64,000 bases of DNA from positions 1-64,000 of the forward strand of contig SHZF01000014.1 of assembly GCA_009692425.1 (NCBI GenBank), written 5' to 3'. This stretch comes from Myxococcales bacterium. Lineage in GTDB: Bacteria > Myxococcota_A > UBA9042. The notes beneath the pieces are model-generated. The model saw only the letters and a program-made list of their open reading frames with translations. It ran no database searches and was not told the DNA's origin. Position numbers and translations under genes: made by a program. Below, piece after piece: positions 15,340 through 22,819 of this stretch (position 1 is its first letter; every line of letters starts with the position of its first letter).

Positions 15340-17072
15340 TTGTGCATCCCCTTGACAGGTTTCGCCGATTTGCCTGGTTTGGCCGATTCGCGTGTTTTCT
15401 TCGGTTGGCCCGACTGCGCTGGCTTGGCCGACGACCCCCTGCGCGGCGGGGCTCCGCTCGGACCCGGGACCGCTGGCTCCACGACTGCGTCCGCCGGCTC
15501 GTCGGGTGAGCCGGCCTCATCCGGAACGGCCTCAGGCGCGCCTTCTTCGGCCGGGCCCTCGAATTCGTCGCCTGCGTCGTCGTCGTCGGACGGCGGCGGC
15601 GCCTCCGGTTGCAGCGCGGGCAGGTTGGCAACGGCGGCGCCCTGTCCCGTGGTCGCCTCGGGCCGCCCGTCGGCCGGCATCTCCTCAACGGCAAACTGCG
15701 CCCGCAGCGCGCCCAGCTTGTCGCGCAGCGCCGCGGCCGGCCCCACGACGACGGCCACGAGGTGTTGCGTGGGCAGGTGCGTCTGCAGCGCGCGCAAGAT
15801 CGCCTTGGCATCGACGGCCTCGACGCGCCTGGCAAAGGTGTCGAGTTCGTCGGCGGGCAGTCCCAGCAGCGCGCCGCGCATCCGTTCGGCCAGTTCGCGG
15901 TCGGCGGATTCCAACGCAAGCCGGTGGGCGCCCTGGAGGTGATCCTTGGCAAAGCGAAGCTCTTTTGCGGTGATGCCGGTCTGGCGCAGCTCTTCGACGA
16001 TGCGGGTGGCGAGGTCGATGGCGGGTCCGACGTCGGCAAGTTCCGGGCCGAACCCCGCCTGCAGCACCTGGACGCCAGGACCCGTGCCGAGCGCCGACCA
16101 CACATGGTATGACCAGCCACGCTGCTCGCGCAGGTCGTGCACGAGCCGCGAGGTGAACGTGCCGCCGAGCACGACGTTGGCCACCTGCAGCGCGACGGCA
16201 TCCTTGTGCCCCGGCGGCGCGACCGGCAGCGCCAGCACGACCTGCGCTTGCGAGCGACGCGGCTGATCGACGAGCAGCAGGCGGCGGCCGGCAGCTTCGG
16301 GCCGGGGTGCCGGCAGGTCAGGCAAGGCGGTGCCCGCGCGCAGGCCGCTGAAGTGGGTCTGCACCAGAGCGCGCGCCCGGTTCGCATCGATCGGGCCCGC
16401 GAAGCCGATGCGCACGGTGGCCGCAGTCACGTGGCGTTGGTGCCATTGCCGCACGGCGTCGGCGCCCAGTTTCGCTAGCGACTCCGGTGTGCCTACCGTC
16501 GGCCGCCCCAGCCGCGTGCCGCGCCACAGGTAGCGCCCCATCGCCTCGAGCGCCAAGCTGGCGTCGTCGTCGCGCAGGTGGTCGAGGTCGGCACGCTGGA
16601 GCCCGCGCACCTTCTCGACCTCCGCAAGTTCGAACCGTGGCCTCTGCACGACGTCGGCCAGCAGCGCCACCAGGCCGTCGAGCCGGTCGGCGACCACGTC
16701 GGCGCGCCAACTGACTGCGAGCTTGTCGGCATCGGCCTGCACGCTCGCGCCCAAGGCATCGAATGCGGCCTGCAGGGCCTCGCGATCGCGGTCGCCGGCA
16801 CCGCGCAGCGAGGACTCCGCCGTCAGCAGCGCGAGCCCTTCCTGGCCGTCGGGGTCGCGCGAAGAGCCGGCACCGACCGTGACGCTCACCGTCACGAGCG
16901 GCGGCCACGGCCGTGGTACGACGACAATCTGTGGCACCGTGATCCTCCTCGGCTTGGCGAACGCGTCGGGCAACTGCCCGCAGCACACGACGATGGCGCA
17001 CACGCCAAGCCCGCCTGCAACCCCACCGGCGCGCACCCGCACGCACCGACGACCACCCGCTGTGTCAGCCAC
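15336..17072 (-). CDS. M16-family peptidase homologue without the zinc motif (partner subunit)
   Basis: The predicted protein has 578 aa. A GTG at 17072 with GGAG 6 nt upstream overlaps the stop of the preceding M16 gene. The first ~40 residues form a hydrophobic export signal with Cys residues. The body follows the M16 fold, but the position of HxxEH reads GLALLTAESSLRG, so the zinc site is missing. This is typical of the non-catalytic half of heterodimeric processing peptidases, as in the alpha subunit of mitochondrial processing peptidase. The C-terminal ~110 residues are acidic Pro/Ala/Glu-rich and end in a Lys/Ser/Pro-rich tail, which is unusual for the family. It probably pairs with the catalytic subunit encoded just upstream, in the periplasm or on the outer membrane. 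Confidence 0.85.
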   Translation of the reverse strand: MADTAGGRRCVRVRAGGVAGGLGVCAIVVCCGQLPDAFAKPRRITVPQIVVVPRPWPPLVTVSVTVGAGSSRDPDGQEGLALLTAESSLRGAGDRDREALQAAFDALGASVQADADKLAVSWRADVVADRLDGLVALLADVVQRPRFELAEVEKVRGLQRADLDHLRDDDASLALEAMGRYLWRGTRLGRPTVGTPESLAKLGADAVRQWHQRHVTAATVRIGFAGPIDANRARALVQTHFSGLRAGTALPDLPAPRPEAAGRRLLLVDQPRRSQAQVVLALPVAPPGHKDAVALQVANVVLGGTFTSRLVHDLREQRGWSYHVWSALGTGPGVQVLQAGFGPELADVGPAIDLATRIVEELRQTGITAKELRFAKDHLQGAHRLALESADRELAERMRGALLGLPADELDTFARRVEAVDAKAILRALQTHLPTQHLVAVVVGPAAALRDKLGALRAQFAVEEMPADGRPEATTGQGAAVANLPALQPEAPPPSDDDDAGDEFEGPAEEGAPEAVPDEAGSPDEPADAVVEPAVPGPSGAPPRRGSSAKPAQSGQPKKTRESAKPGKSAKPVKGMHK

Positions 17073-18630
17073 CTGTTGCTCCGCGCGTGCGCGCTCGGCC
17101 AACACGCACCGGGGCCACCTCGCCGCGCACGACGACCCTGCGCCCCGGCACCAGCCAGGTGCGCGCCACCCGCTGCACATCGTCTGCCGTCGTGCGCTCC
17201 ACGCCCTGCCAGAACGCCGCGTCCGCGGCCAGCCCTCCGAACGTTGCGAGCGCGTGGCCGATCGCATCGGCCCGGCCGTCGGCGGTTGCGTGCTCGCGAA
17301 AGTGGTCGGTCAGCAAACGGGCGCGCGCACCATCGACCTCAGCGGCAGTGGGCGGGTCGCCGGCGACCAGCGCCGCCAGCACCGCATCGACTTCGCGCTC
17401 TGCCGTCGCGGCCTGCTCGCCGGGCTGCAGCACGACGCGCACCTCGACCATGCCGGTCCAACGCGGCGCAACGGCCGTGACTTCGACGTGACTGGCCAGG
17501 GGGCGCGCGTGGACGAGTCGCCGGACGAGGCGGGTCGATTCGGCATTGCCCAGCACTTCGGCCAGCACGGCCAGCGCGGGCTGGTCGGGGTGAGTGCCCA
17601 CGACCGTGCGCCACGCGATCGACAGCCGCTCCGCGCGCGCCCGCAACTTCACCGTGCGCGTCGCCGGACCCTCGGGCACCCGCGGCTCTGGGGCGGCCGG
17701 GTTCGCGGTTCCGGCGGGCAAGCGGCCGTGGTGGGCAACCAGCGCACGCAAGGCGGTTTCGACATCGACGGCACCGGCCATCACGACGAGCAGGCGGCGC
17801 GCGGCGTAGTGCTGACGGAAGAACGCGACCGCATCTTCGCGCGTGACGCGGTCGAGGTCGGTGTCCGTGCCGAGCACGGGATGCCCGTACGGGTGGGCAC
17901 CATAGAGCGCGTCGAGCACCGCCTCTTCGATCTGGCCGTCCGGGTCGTTGTCGACATGCTCGCGCCGTTCGTTGCGCACGACGGTATGCTCGCTGCGAAA
18001 GGCGACCTGCGACAGCTTGAGATCGGCAAAACGGTCCGCCTCCATCGCGATGACTTCGCCCAGCAACGTCGGCGGCACGGCCTCGTGGTACATGGTCCAA
18101 TCGGTCCACGTCGCCGCGTTGGCTCCGGCGCCACCCTGCTCGAGCACGCGGTCGAACGCGCCAGCCGGATGCGCCTTGGTGCCTTTGAACAGCAGGTGTT
18201 CGAGCAGGTGGGCGATGCCCGTGCGGCCCGGCGGCTCGTCCGCAGAACCCGACGGCACCCAGGTGTGCAGGGCCACCGTCGGGGCCCACGCATCCGGCGC
18301 CAGCGCCACCCGCATGCCGTTGCCCAGCCGCCACAGTTGGACGACGCCGGCGCCGAACGCCTCGACGGACTCGAAGCGCGGCGGGTCGACCAGGTCGGCG
18401 AGACGGGCGGCGACCGCGTAGGCTTGGACCGCGCTGGCCGCGGCGGAGATCGGGCTCCCGGCAAGCCCCGGGGCGGCAACAGCAGGCATCGCAGGCTCCA
18501 GTCCGCCGGCAACTGAAGATCGCGCCGGCTGCGGTTGGGCGGCAACCGGCACGGCGGCGGCAGCGATGGCGACGAGCGCAGCCCACGCAGCCCACGCAGA
18601 GTACACGGCCCGGGGCCGCCACGCGCTCAT
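17065..18630 (-). CDS. M16-family zinc metallopeptidase (catalytic)
   Basis: The predicted protein has 521 aa. It has a Sec signal of about 31 residues (to VPVAAQ), a linker to ~80, and then an M16 domain with the inverted zinc motif HLLEH at 141-145. Downstream lies the NERREHVDNDPDGQIEEAV segment carrying the third ligand Glu, and YGAHPYGHPVLGTDTDLDRV, which is conserved in PqqL/processing-peptidase-like proteins. The C-terminal half is the second M16 lobe. ATG 18630 overlaps the ArsA stop codon as ATGA, and the 3' end overlaps the non-catalytic partner by 8 nt, so the two subunits are probably made in fixed ratio. The substrate is unknown; periplasmic peptide degradation or processing is likely. 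Confidence 0.9.
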   Translation of the reverse strand: MSAWRPRAVYSAWAAWAALVAIAAAAVPVAAQPQPARSSVAGGLEPAMPAVAAPGLAGSPISAAASAVQAYAVAARLADLVDPPRFESVEAFGAGVVQLWRLGNGMRVALAPDAWAPTVALHTWVPSGSADEPPGRTGIAHLLEHLLFKGTKAHPAGAFDRVLEQGGAGANAATWTDWTMYHEAVPPTLLGEVIAMEADRFADLKLSQVAFRSEHTVVRNERREHVDNDPDGQIEEAVLDALYGAHPYGHPVLGTDTDLDRVTREDAVAFFRQHYAARRLLVVMAGAVDVETALRALVAHHGRLPAGTANPAAPEPRVPEGPATRTVKLRARAERLSIAWRTVVGTHPDQPALAVLAEVLGNAESTRLVRRLVHARPLASHVEVTAVAPRWTGMVEVRVVLQPGEQAATAEREVDAVLAALVAGDPPTAAEVDGARARLLTDHFREHATADGRADAIGHALATFGGLAADAAFWQGVERTTADDVQRVARTWLVPGRRVVVRGEVAPVRVGRARTRGATGG

Positions 18631-19607
18631 GCGATTGCCTCGGTGCCCGAACGGTGCACGTCGGCCGCCTGCATCCCGGCCTCCGCTAGGTCGCCCAGCC
18701 GTTCGATGGCGGCGCGGTCGATGGGAGCAAACAGGTGAGGCAGTTCGACAAGCGGCAGCGGGGCTTGGCGCTTGAGGCGCTGGAGTTGGACCTGCTGGGC
18801 CGCGCGCCAGTGTTCGTAGGCCAGCGCGTTGCGCACGAGGTCGCGCTCGGCGGCGTTCTCGGCGCGGTCAGCGATCTCGCGCAGCAGGCGGCGGTCGCTC
18901 TCACCCTGCACACGAGGCAACATCATGTTTACAAACAGATAACCAGTGGGAACGCTGAGGACCGAGCGCGCCTGTTCGCACAATTCCAGCGCCTCGTTGA
19001 CGGGGAGTTCCTGCGGCAAAGTCACCACATGCAGCGCGGTGCGGCGCGGGTCGGCCAGCAGGTCGCGCATCGCGCGGGCATCGTCCGCCATCGGACCGAA
19101 CGGCACGGCGTCGAGAATCGCCTGCGGCAAGCGCAAAAGCGACACGCCGTGACCGGTTGCCGGCGCGTCGATGACGAGCAGGTCCCACGTCGGACGCCCG
19201 CTGGCGTCCTTGTCGGCAGCCTCCATGTGCCACGCCTTGCCGAGCATCAGCATTTCGTTCATGCCGGGCACCATGCGCAAAAGCCGCCGCATGACGTCGT
19301 TCTCGAACACCAGGTTGTGCAGCGCGCGGAACCGCAGCTTCATCTCACCGTATTCGCGCAGCGCCTCGGGCGGGCGCAGCGTGCAGCCGTAGAGCGGCAG
19401 ATCGGGCAGCAGGCGCACCGGGTGGTAGCAGTCGGAACTGGCACCGACCATGCGCCCGAGGTCGTCGCGGGCGTTGAGTTGGACGATGCAGGTCTTGAGC
19501 CCGTAGCGCGCGGCGACCCAGCCCAGCGCGGCGGCCACGGTCGATCGCCCGACGCCGCCCTTGCCGGACACGATCGCGAACCGGCGCTGGAAAAGCTCGC
19601 TGCGCAC
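18627..19607 (-). CDS. ArsA/Get3-like ATPase with altered P-loop
   Basis: The predicted protein has 326 aa. N-terminal deviant Walker A reads SGKGGVGRST instead of GKGGVGKST: the signature Lys is kept, but the second (phosphate-binding) Lys is Arg. The switch region is WDLLVIDAPATGHGVSLLRLP, and LNARDDLGRMVG matches the family's second strand. ArsA-family proteins drive arsenite export or tail-anchored protein targeting; in bacteria lacking ArsB nearby, as here, the role is generally unknown. The start GTG at 19607 has GGGGGAG almost touching it, so the exact start is uncertain. It is the first gene of the overlapping run with the M16 pair, which suggests an envelope-related function. Confidence 0.8.
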   Translation of the reverse strand: MRSELFQRRFAIVSGKGGVGRSTVAAALGWVAARYGLKTCIVQLNARDDLGRMVGASSDCYHPVRLLPDLPLYGCTLRPPEALREYGEMKLRFRALHNLVFENDVMRRLLRMVPGMNEMLMLGKAWHMEAADKDASGRPTWDLLVIDAPATGHGVSLLRLPQAILDAVPFGPMADDARAMRDLLADPRRTALHVVTLPQELPVNEALELCEQARSVLSVPTGYLFVNMMLPRVQGESDRRLLREIADRAENAAERDLVRNALAYEHWRAAQQVQLQRLKRQAPLPLVELPHLFAPIDRAAIERLGDLAEAGMQAADVHRSGTEAIA

Positions 19608-19908
19608 TCTCCCCCGGCAGGGCCGCGGACGGCAGGCGCGGCGGCGAGGGATGGTGGCGGTGGCAGGCGGGGATGTCCAGCCGGCGCCGCTTCCACAGTT
19701 CGGCGGGCGACGCGCGAATTTCGACGAAGTCTTCTGCCGTCGTCGCCAGGCCGAGGTGCGCGAGAATCCGTTTCACGACCCGGTGTAGCTTGCCGCTGAG
19801 TTGGCAGGCCCGCGCTGCGTTGTACAGGGCTCGGCGCATCGCCTTGTCCCGCTTCCAGATTTCGAGCAAGAGTTCGCCCGCTGGTGAGGTTTCGTCTGCA
19901 CGACGCCA
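19345..19908 (-). pseudogene. Helical protein fragment upstream of the ArsA gene, no proper start or stop
   Basis: Between ~19908 and ~19640 the minus strand reads convincingly as protein (LLLEIWKRDKAMRRALYNAA, then LSGKLHRVVKRILAHLGL), a basic amphipathic helix resembling the N-termini of some granule-associated or coiled-coil proteins. The frame opens directly after a TGA (19909-19911) without ATG or GTG; the only candidate start is a TTG at 19869 with no ribosome site. After ~19640 the reading becomes Pro/His-rich and only stops at 19345, deep inside the ArsA gene. A 260-bp overlap of two real genes is unlikely, so I call a decayed or frameshifted gene. The coding part is about 270 bp. Confidence 0.4.
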
Positions 19909-20021
19909 TCACGATCCGCTTGAAGTTCAATAGCAACGGGGCGCTTCGTCGATTTCTTGGGGTGATTCCAGGGATTGCCAACCGTCCACGCCACGGCTAC
20001 CTTCGCCATCTGGAGGTCGGA

Positions 20022-21653
20022 ATGCCCACCGGTCACACCCCACCGTCACTTCTAGACACCCGCGTCGCGGCTTCGCCCCTGTCGGCAAGTGGCCGTGCCT
20101 TGGCGCTGGCGTTGGCCTTGGTGGTCGGCACGCTCGCCGTTGCGCCAGCGCGCGCGCAAGGTCGACCGACGGCCAGCGCGCCGGCCCCCGAGCTTGCGGG
20201 ACCGGCGGGGCCCGCCAGTGCGAACCTCCCTCCGACGGGTTCGCCAGCCGGCCCCGTGCCCTGGCTCCTCACCGTGCGCCTGCACGACGCCTACGCTGAC
20301 CACCCCGTCGTCGCCGACGTCGCGCGCGTCGGCTACCTGACCGTCGAGACGCGCGACCGCCTGTTGCGCAAGGGCACGCCGTCGGACCGCGCGCTGGCCA
20401 TTGCCGACGCGATGGGCGCGGGTGCCGGGGCCCAAGCGATGGACCGCTTCGTTACGCTGGCCGTGCAAACCCAGCTCAGCATCGGTCCCAGCGGTTCGGT
20501 GCGGAAGGCGGAACTGACCCTCGACAAGCTCGACGCGCGCGCGGCACTGGCGCTCGGGTGGACGCGGGCGCTGGCCAACGCCGGCAACCCCGCTGCGCTC
20601 GGGCGCAAGGCCGCGCGCATCGACGAGGCCGGTGCCCTGCAGTTGCTCGAAAAGGCCGTTGCGCTGGCCCCGGACCACCAGGCACCGCGGGTCGCGTTGG
20701 CGCTGGCCGCGGCGGCGGCCGACCTCGCGCAGCAGAAGAAACTGTGCGCCCGGGCCGTGCAGTTGCAGCTGTCGGCGCGCGCCGGCGGCAAAGAGCCCAT
20801 CCGGCTCGCGGCGGCCGAACGGGTGGTCGCGCTCGCCGCCGAAATGGGCAAGGCGTGCAAGGGCAAGGAACTCGCTGCGTTTGCGGGCGCGCTGCAACTG
20901 CCCGCCCCGGTCGCTGAGACGGTGGCGCCGCTGGGAGGTGGACACGGCGAGCGGCCGACAGCGGGGGCGAGCGCGGCGTTTCACCCGTTCCGCGACGCAT
21001 TCGTCGTGACGGCGCCCGTGTTCAAGGGCTGGATCAAGGACCCGCTCGTGCAAAAGGTGTTCCTGCCGGGCGGCCGCTGCGACGAGGTCGCGGTGGCCGA
21101 GGCGCTGCAGAGCGACCCAACGGGAGACCGGGCGATCGCACTGCTCAACGCGTCCCTGTTGTCGAGCAAGCTCAGCCAGGAGGACAACGCCGACGTCGCC
21201 TGGTGGGCCATCGCGCGGCGGCATGGGGCGATCGACAGCAAGGACAAGCAAAGGACCATCAAGGTCAAGGACCTGACCGGTGCCGAGGCCATGGCATACG
21301 GCTACGCGCGGGCGGCAGCGAGCCTCGGTTTCGCGCCCGGTGTGCCGGACGGGCCGGCGATGGATGCGGGTGCGGCGGAACTGTTCATGCACGGCAAGGC
21401 GCTGATCCCGGCGAACGCGCTGCTGGGGCCGATCTTGTTCCTCGGCCAACAGATCGACGCGGACCGCAAGGCGGACCCTTGCCGGGCGCGCACCCGGGCA
21501 GACGGCGCACGCTTCGTGGTGCAGAAGTCGGCGCTCCCTGAGCCCGCCAAGGCCGCCCTGCTCGAAGCGTTCGCGACCATCGACGCCGGCTGCCCGAGCC
21601 CCGCTGCCCCGGCGTCTGTGCCGCCGCCGGCAGGCGCTCCCGCGCCGAAGTGA
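20022..21653 (+). CDS. Exported protein of unknown function (543 aa)
   Basis: ATG 20022 follows TGGAGG with about 6 nt spacing. The signal peptide lies at ~20-45 (ALALALALVVGTLAVAPARA), preceded by an unusually long 20-residue n-region. The mature protein has a Pro/Ala-rich linker, then WLLTVRLHDAYADHPVVADV, followed by Ala-rich helical repeats (~200-320) that could be TPR-like (LLEKAVALAPDHQAPRVALA). A second half contains four scattered cysteines and ends in a Pro/Ala tail. I do not recognise a family. The following gene overlaps its stop or starts 15 nt after it, so the two are cotranscribed and may act together at the envelope. Confidence 0.7.
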   Translation: MPTGHTPPSLLDTRVAASPLSASGRALALALALVVGTLAVAPARAQGRPTASAPAPELAGPAGPASANLPPTGSPAGPVPWLLTVRLHDAYADHPVVADVARVGYLTVETRDRLLRKGTPSDRALAIADAMGAGAGAQAMDRFVTLAVQTQLSIGPSGSVRKAELTLDKLDARAALALGWTRALANAGNPAALGRKAARIDEAGALQLLEKAVALAPDHQAPRVALALAAAAADLAQQKKLCARAVQLQLSARAGGKEPIRLAAAERVVALAAEMGKACKGKELAAFAGALQLPAPVAETVAPLGGGHGERPTAGASAAFHPFRDAFVVTAPVFKGWIKDPLVQKVFLPGGRCDEVAVAEALQSDPTGDRAIALLNASLLSSKLSQEDNADVAWWAIARRHGAIDSKDKQRTIKVKDLTGAEAMAYGYARAAASLGFAPGVPDGPAMDAGAAELFMHGKALIPANALLGPILFLGQQIDADRKADPCRARTRADGARFVVQKSALPEPAKAALLEAFATIDAGCPSPAAPASVPPPAGAPAPK

Positions 21654-21667
21654 CGAGGTCGAGTCTC

Positions 21668-22738
21668 GTGCCGATCAAGCGCCCCGACCTGCCGCCCCCG
21701 ATGCCCAGCGATGACGACGGGCCGGAGCACACGATGATCCAAGGATCGGCAGGTGACCGCTCGCCGCAACTGCCCGACGATCTGCTGGAAGATCTGCCCG
21801 GGGACCTCCCACACGGTCGCGACTTCGAGCCGCGCGCGGGAACAGGCGAGCAGATGATGCACGCGTTCGACGAGGGCGACCTCGCGGCGGCGCCGCCGCC
21901 TAACCTGCGCAAGGCCTTGGAGCGTCGCATGCCGGCGCCGCGCGGCCAGCGCCCGACGTTGCTCCCGGCGGGCTTCGAGATGCCGCCCAAGCTGCCTGGC
22001 GCGCCGAAGACGGGCGACCCCGCGCTCGTGCGCCCGATGCGCCCTGGCATTGATGCGTCCAAGCAGAACGTCGGCCAGCCACGGGAATCGTCTGACATCA
22101 TCGCAATGTTTGCGGTCGACGGTCCCAAGTCCGTGCCCACGCCGATGCAAAACCGCGGCGGGCCCGTGTCGCGACCGCCGCCGGCCGCGCCGCCGCCGGC
22201 CGCCGGTCGCCTGATTCGGCGCCCTGCGCATCCGCCGCAGCAACCGGCGGCGCCGACGGCGTTGCCCGGTGGGGCCGCCGCGCCGCAGTTCATGTCCAAT
22301 GGACCGCAGTTCATGTCCAACGCGCCGCAGTTCATGTCCAACGCGCCGCAGTTCATGTCCAACGGGCCGCAGTTCATGTCCAACGGGCCGCAGTTCATGG
22401 CCAATGGGCCGCAATTGCTGCCCTTGCACGCAGATCGGGTCTATGCGCTGGTGGGCGAACACCGTTCGCGGTTGGCGCTGCTCGACTTGTGGGCGCGCGG
22501 CCTCGAGATCGGTGCCGGCCTGCTGGGCACGGTCGCGCTGGCCGTGCTGATCGCGTCGCTCGTCACGATCCTGATGGGCCGGGGCGGCGATTTCGTCGGG
22601 GGCGCCACCGCGATCGTCGCATCGTGCGGCGCCCTGGCGCTGACCGCCGTGATGGTGGCCTTGTCCACGACGTTGCGGCACGTGGCGCACGTCAGCGCCC
22701 AGGTCGCGGCGTTGCTGGATGCGCTCAGCGGCCGGTAG
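21668..22738 (+). CDS. Pro-rich membrane protein with heptapeptide PQFMSNG repeats
   Basis: The predicted protein has 356 aa. The first ~200 residues are Pro/Ala-rich and acidic, with no signal peptide. Then come six near-identical copies of PQFMSN(G/A) (21 bp each, 22280-22420) plus a partial seventh, and two transmembrane helices (~270-300 and ~310-335) with a short C-terminus. This suggests a cytoplasmic disordered N-tail tethered to the inner membrane. The start is ambiguous: GTG 21650 overlaps the previous stop as GTGA, while GTG 21668 has GAGG 9 nt upstream and is used here. I do not recognise a family. The identical repeats with few silent changes point to recent expansion. Confidence 0.65.
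   Translation: MPIKRPDLPPPMPSDDDGPEHTMIQGSAGDRSPQLPDDLLEDLPGDLPHGRDFEPRAGTGEQMMHAFDEGDLAAAPPPNLRKALERRMPAPRGQRPTLLPAGFEMPPKLPGAPKTGDPALVRPMRPGIDASKQNVGQPRESSDIIAMFAVDGPKSVPTPMQNRGGPVSRPPPAAPPPAAGRLIRRPAHPPQQPAAPTALPGGAAAPQFMSNGPQFMSNAPQFMSNAPQFMSNGPQFMSNGPQFMANGPQLLPLHADRVYALVGEHRSRLALLDLWARGLEIGAGLLGTVALAVLIASLVTILMGRGGDFVGGATAIVASCGALALTAVMVALSTTLRHVAHVSAQVAALLDALSGR
22283..22429 (+). repeat. In-frame 21-bp tandem repeats (seven units) encoding PQFMSNG
   Basis: Units of 21 bp starting CCGCAGTTCATGTCCAAC differ at only a few positions; the sixth has GCC for TCC and the seventh degrades to PQLLPL. They lie inside the plus-strand membrane protein gene, just before the transmembrane segments. 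Copy number is expected to vary between strains. Confidence 0.85.
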
Positions 22739-22819
22739 GCCGCGCCCCTCGGCACACTCGGCCGGCAGGCCGCGCCCCTCGGCACACTCGGCCGGTAGGC
22801 CGCGCCCCTCGACGCAATC
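22730..22819. repeat. Three 30-bp tandem repeats between convergent genes
   Basis: The unit GGCCGGTAGGCCGCGCCCCT plus ten more bases is repeated at 22730-22759, 22760-22789 and 22790-22819, with one change in the second copy and three or four near the end of the third. The first copy carries the TAG stop of the plus-strand gene and the third reaches the TGA of the minus-strand gene. Each unit contains GGCCGG-AGGCC, which can form a small hairpin, so a bidirectional terminator role is possible. Confidence 0.8.

Noticed and set aside
22730-22819. CRISPR array
   Set aside because: The 30-bp units are directly adjacent, with no spacers and no cas genes.
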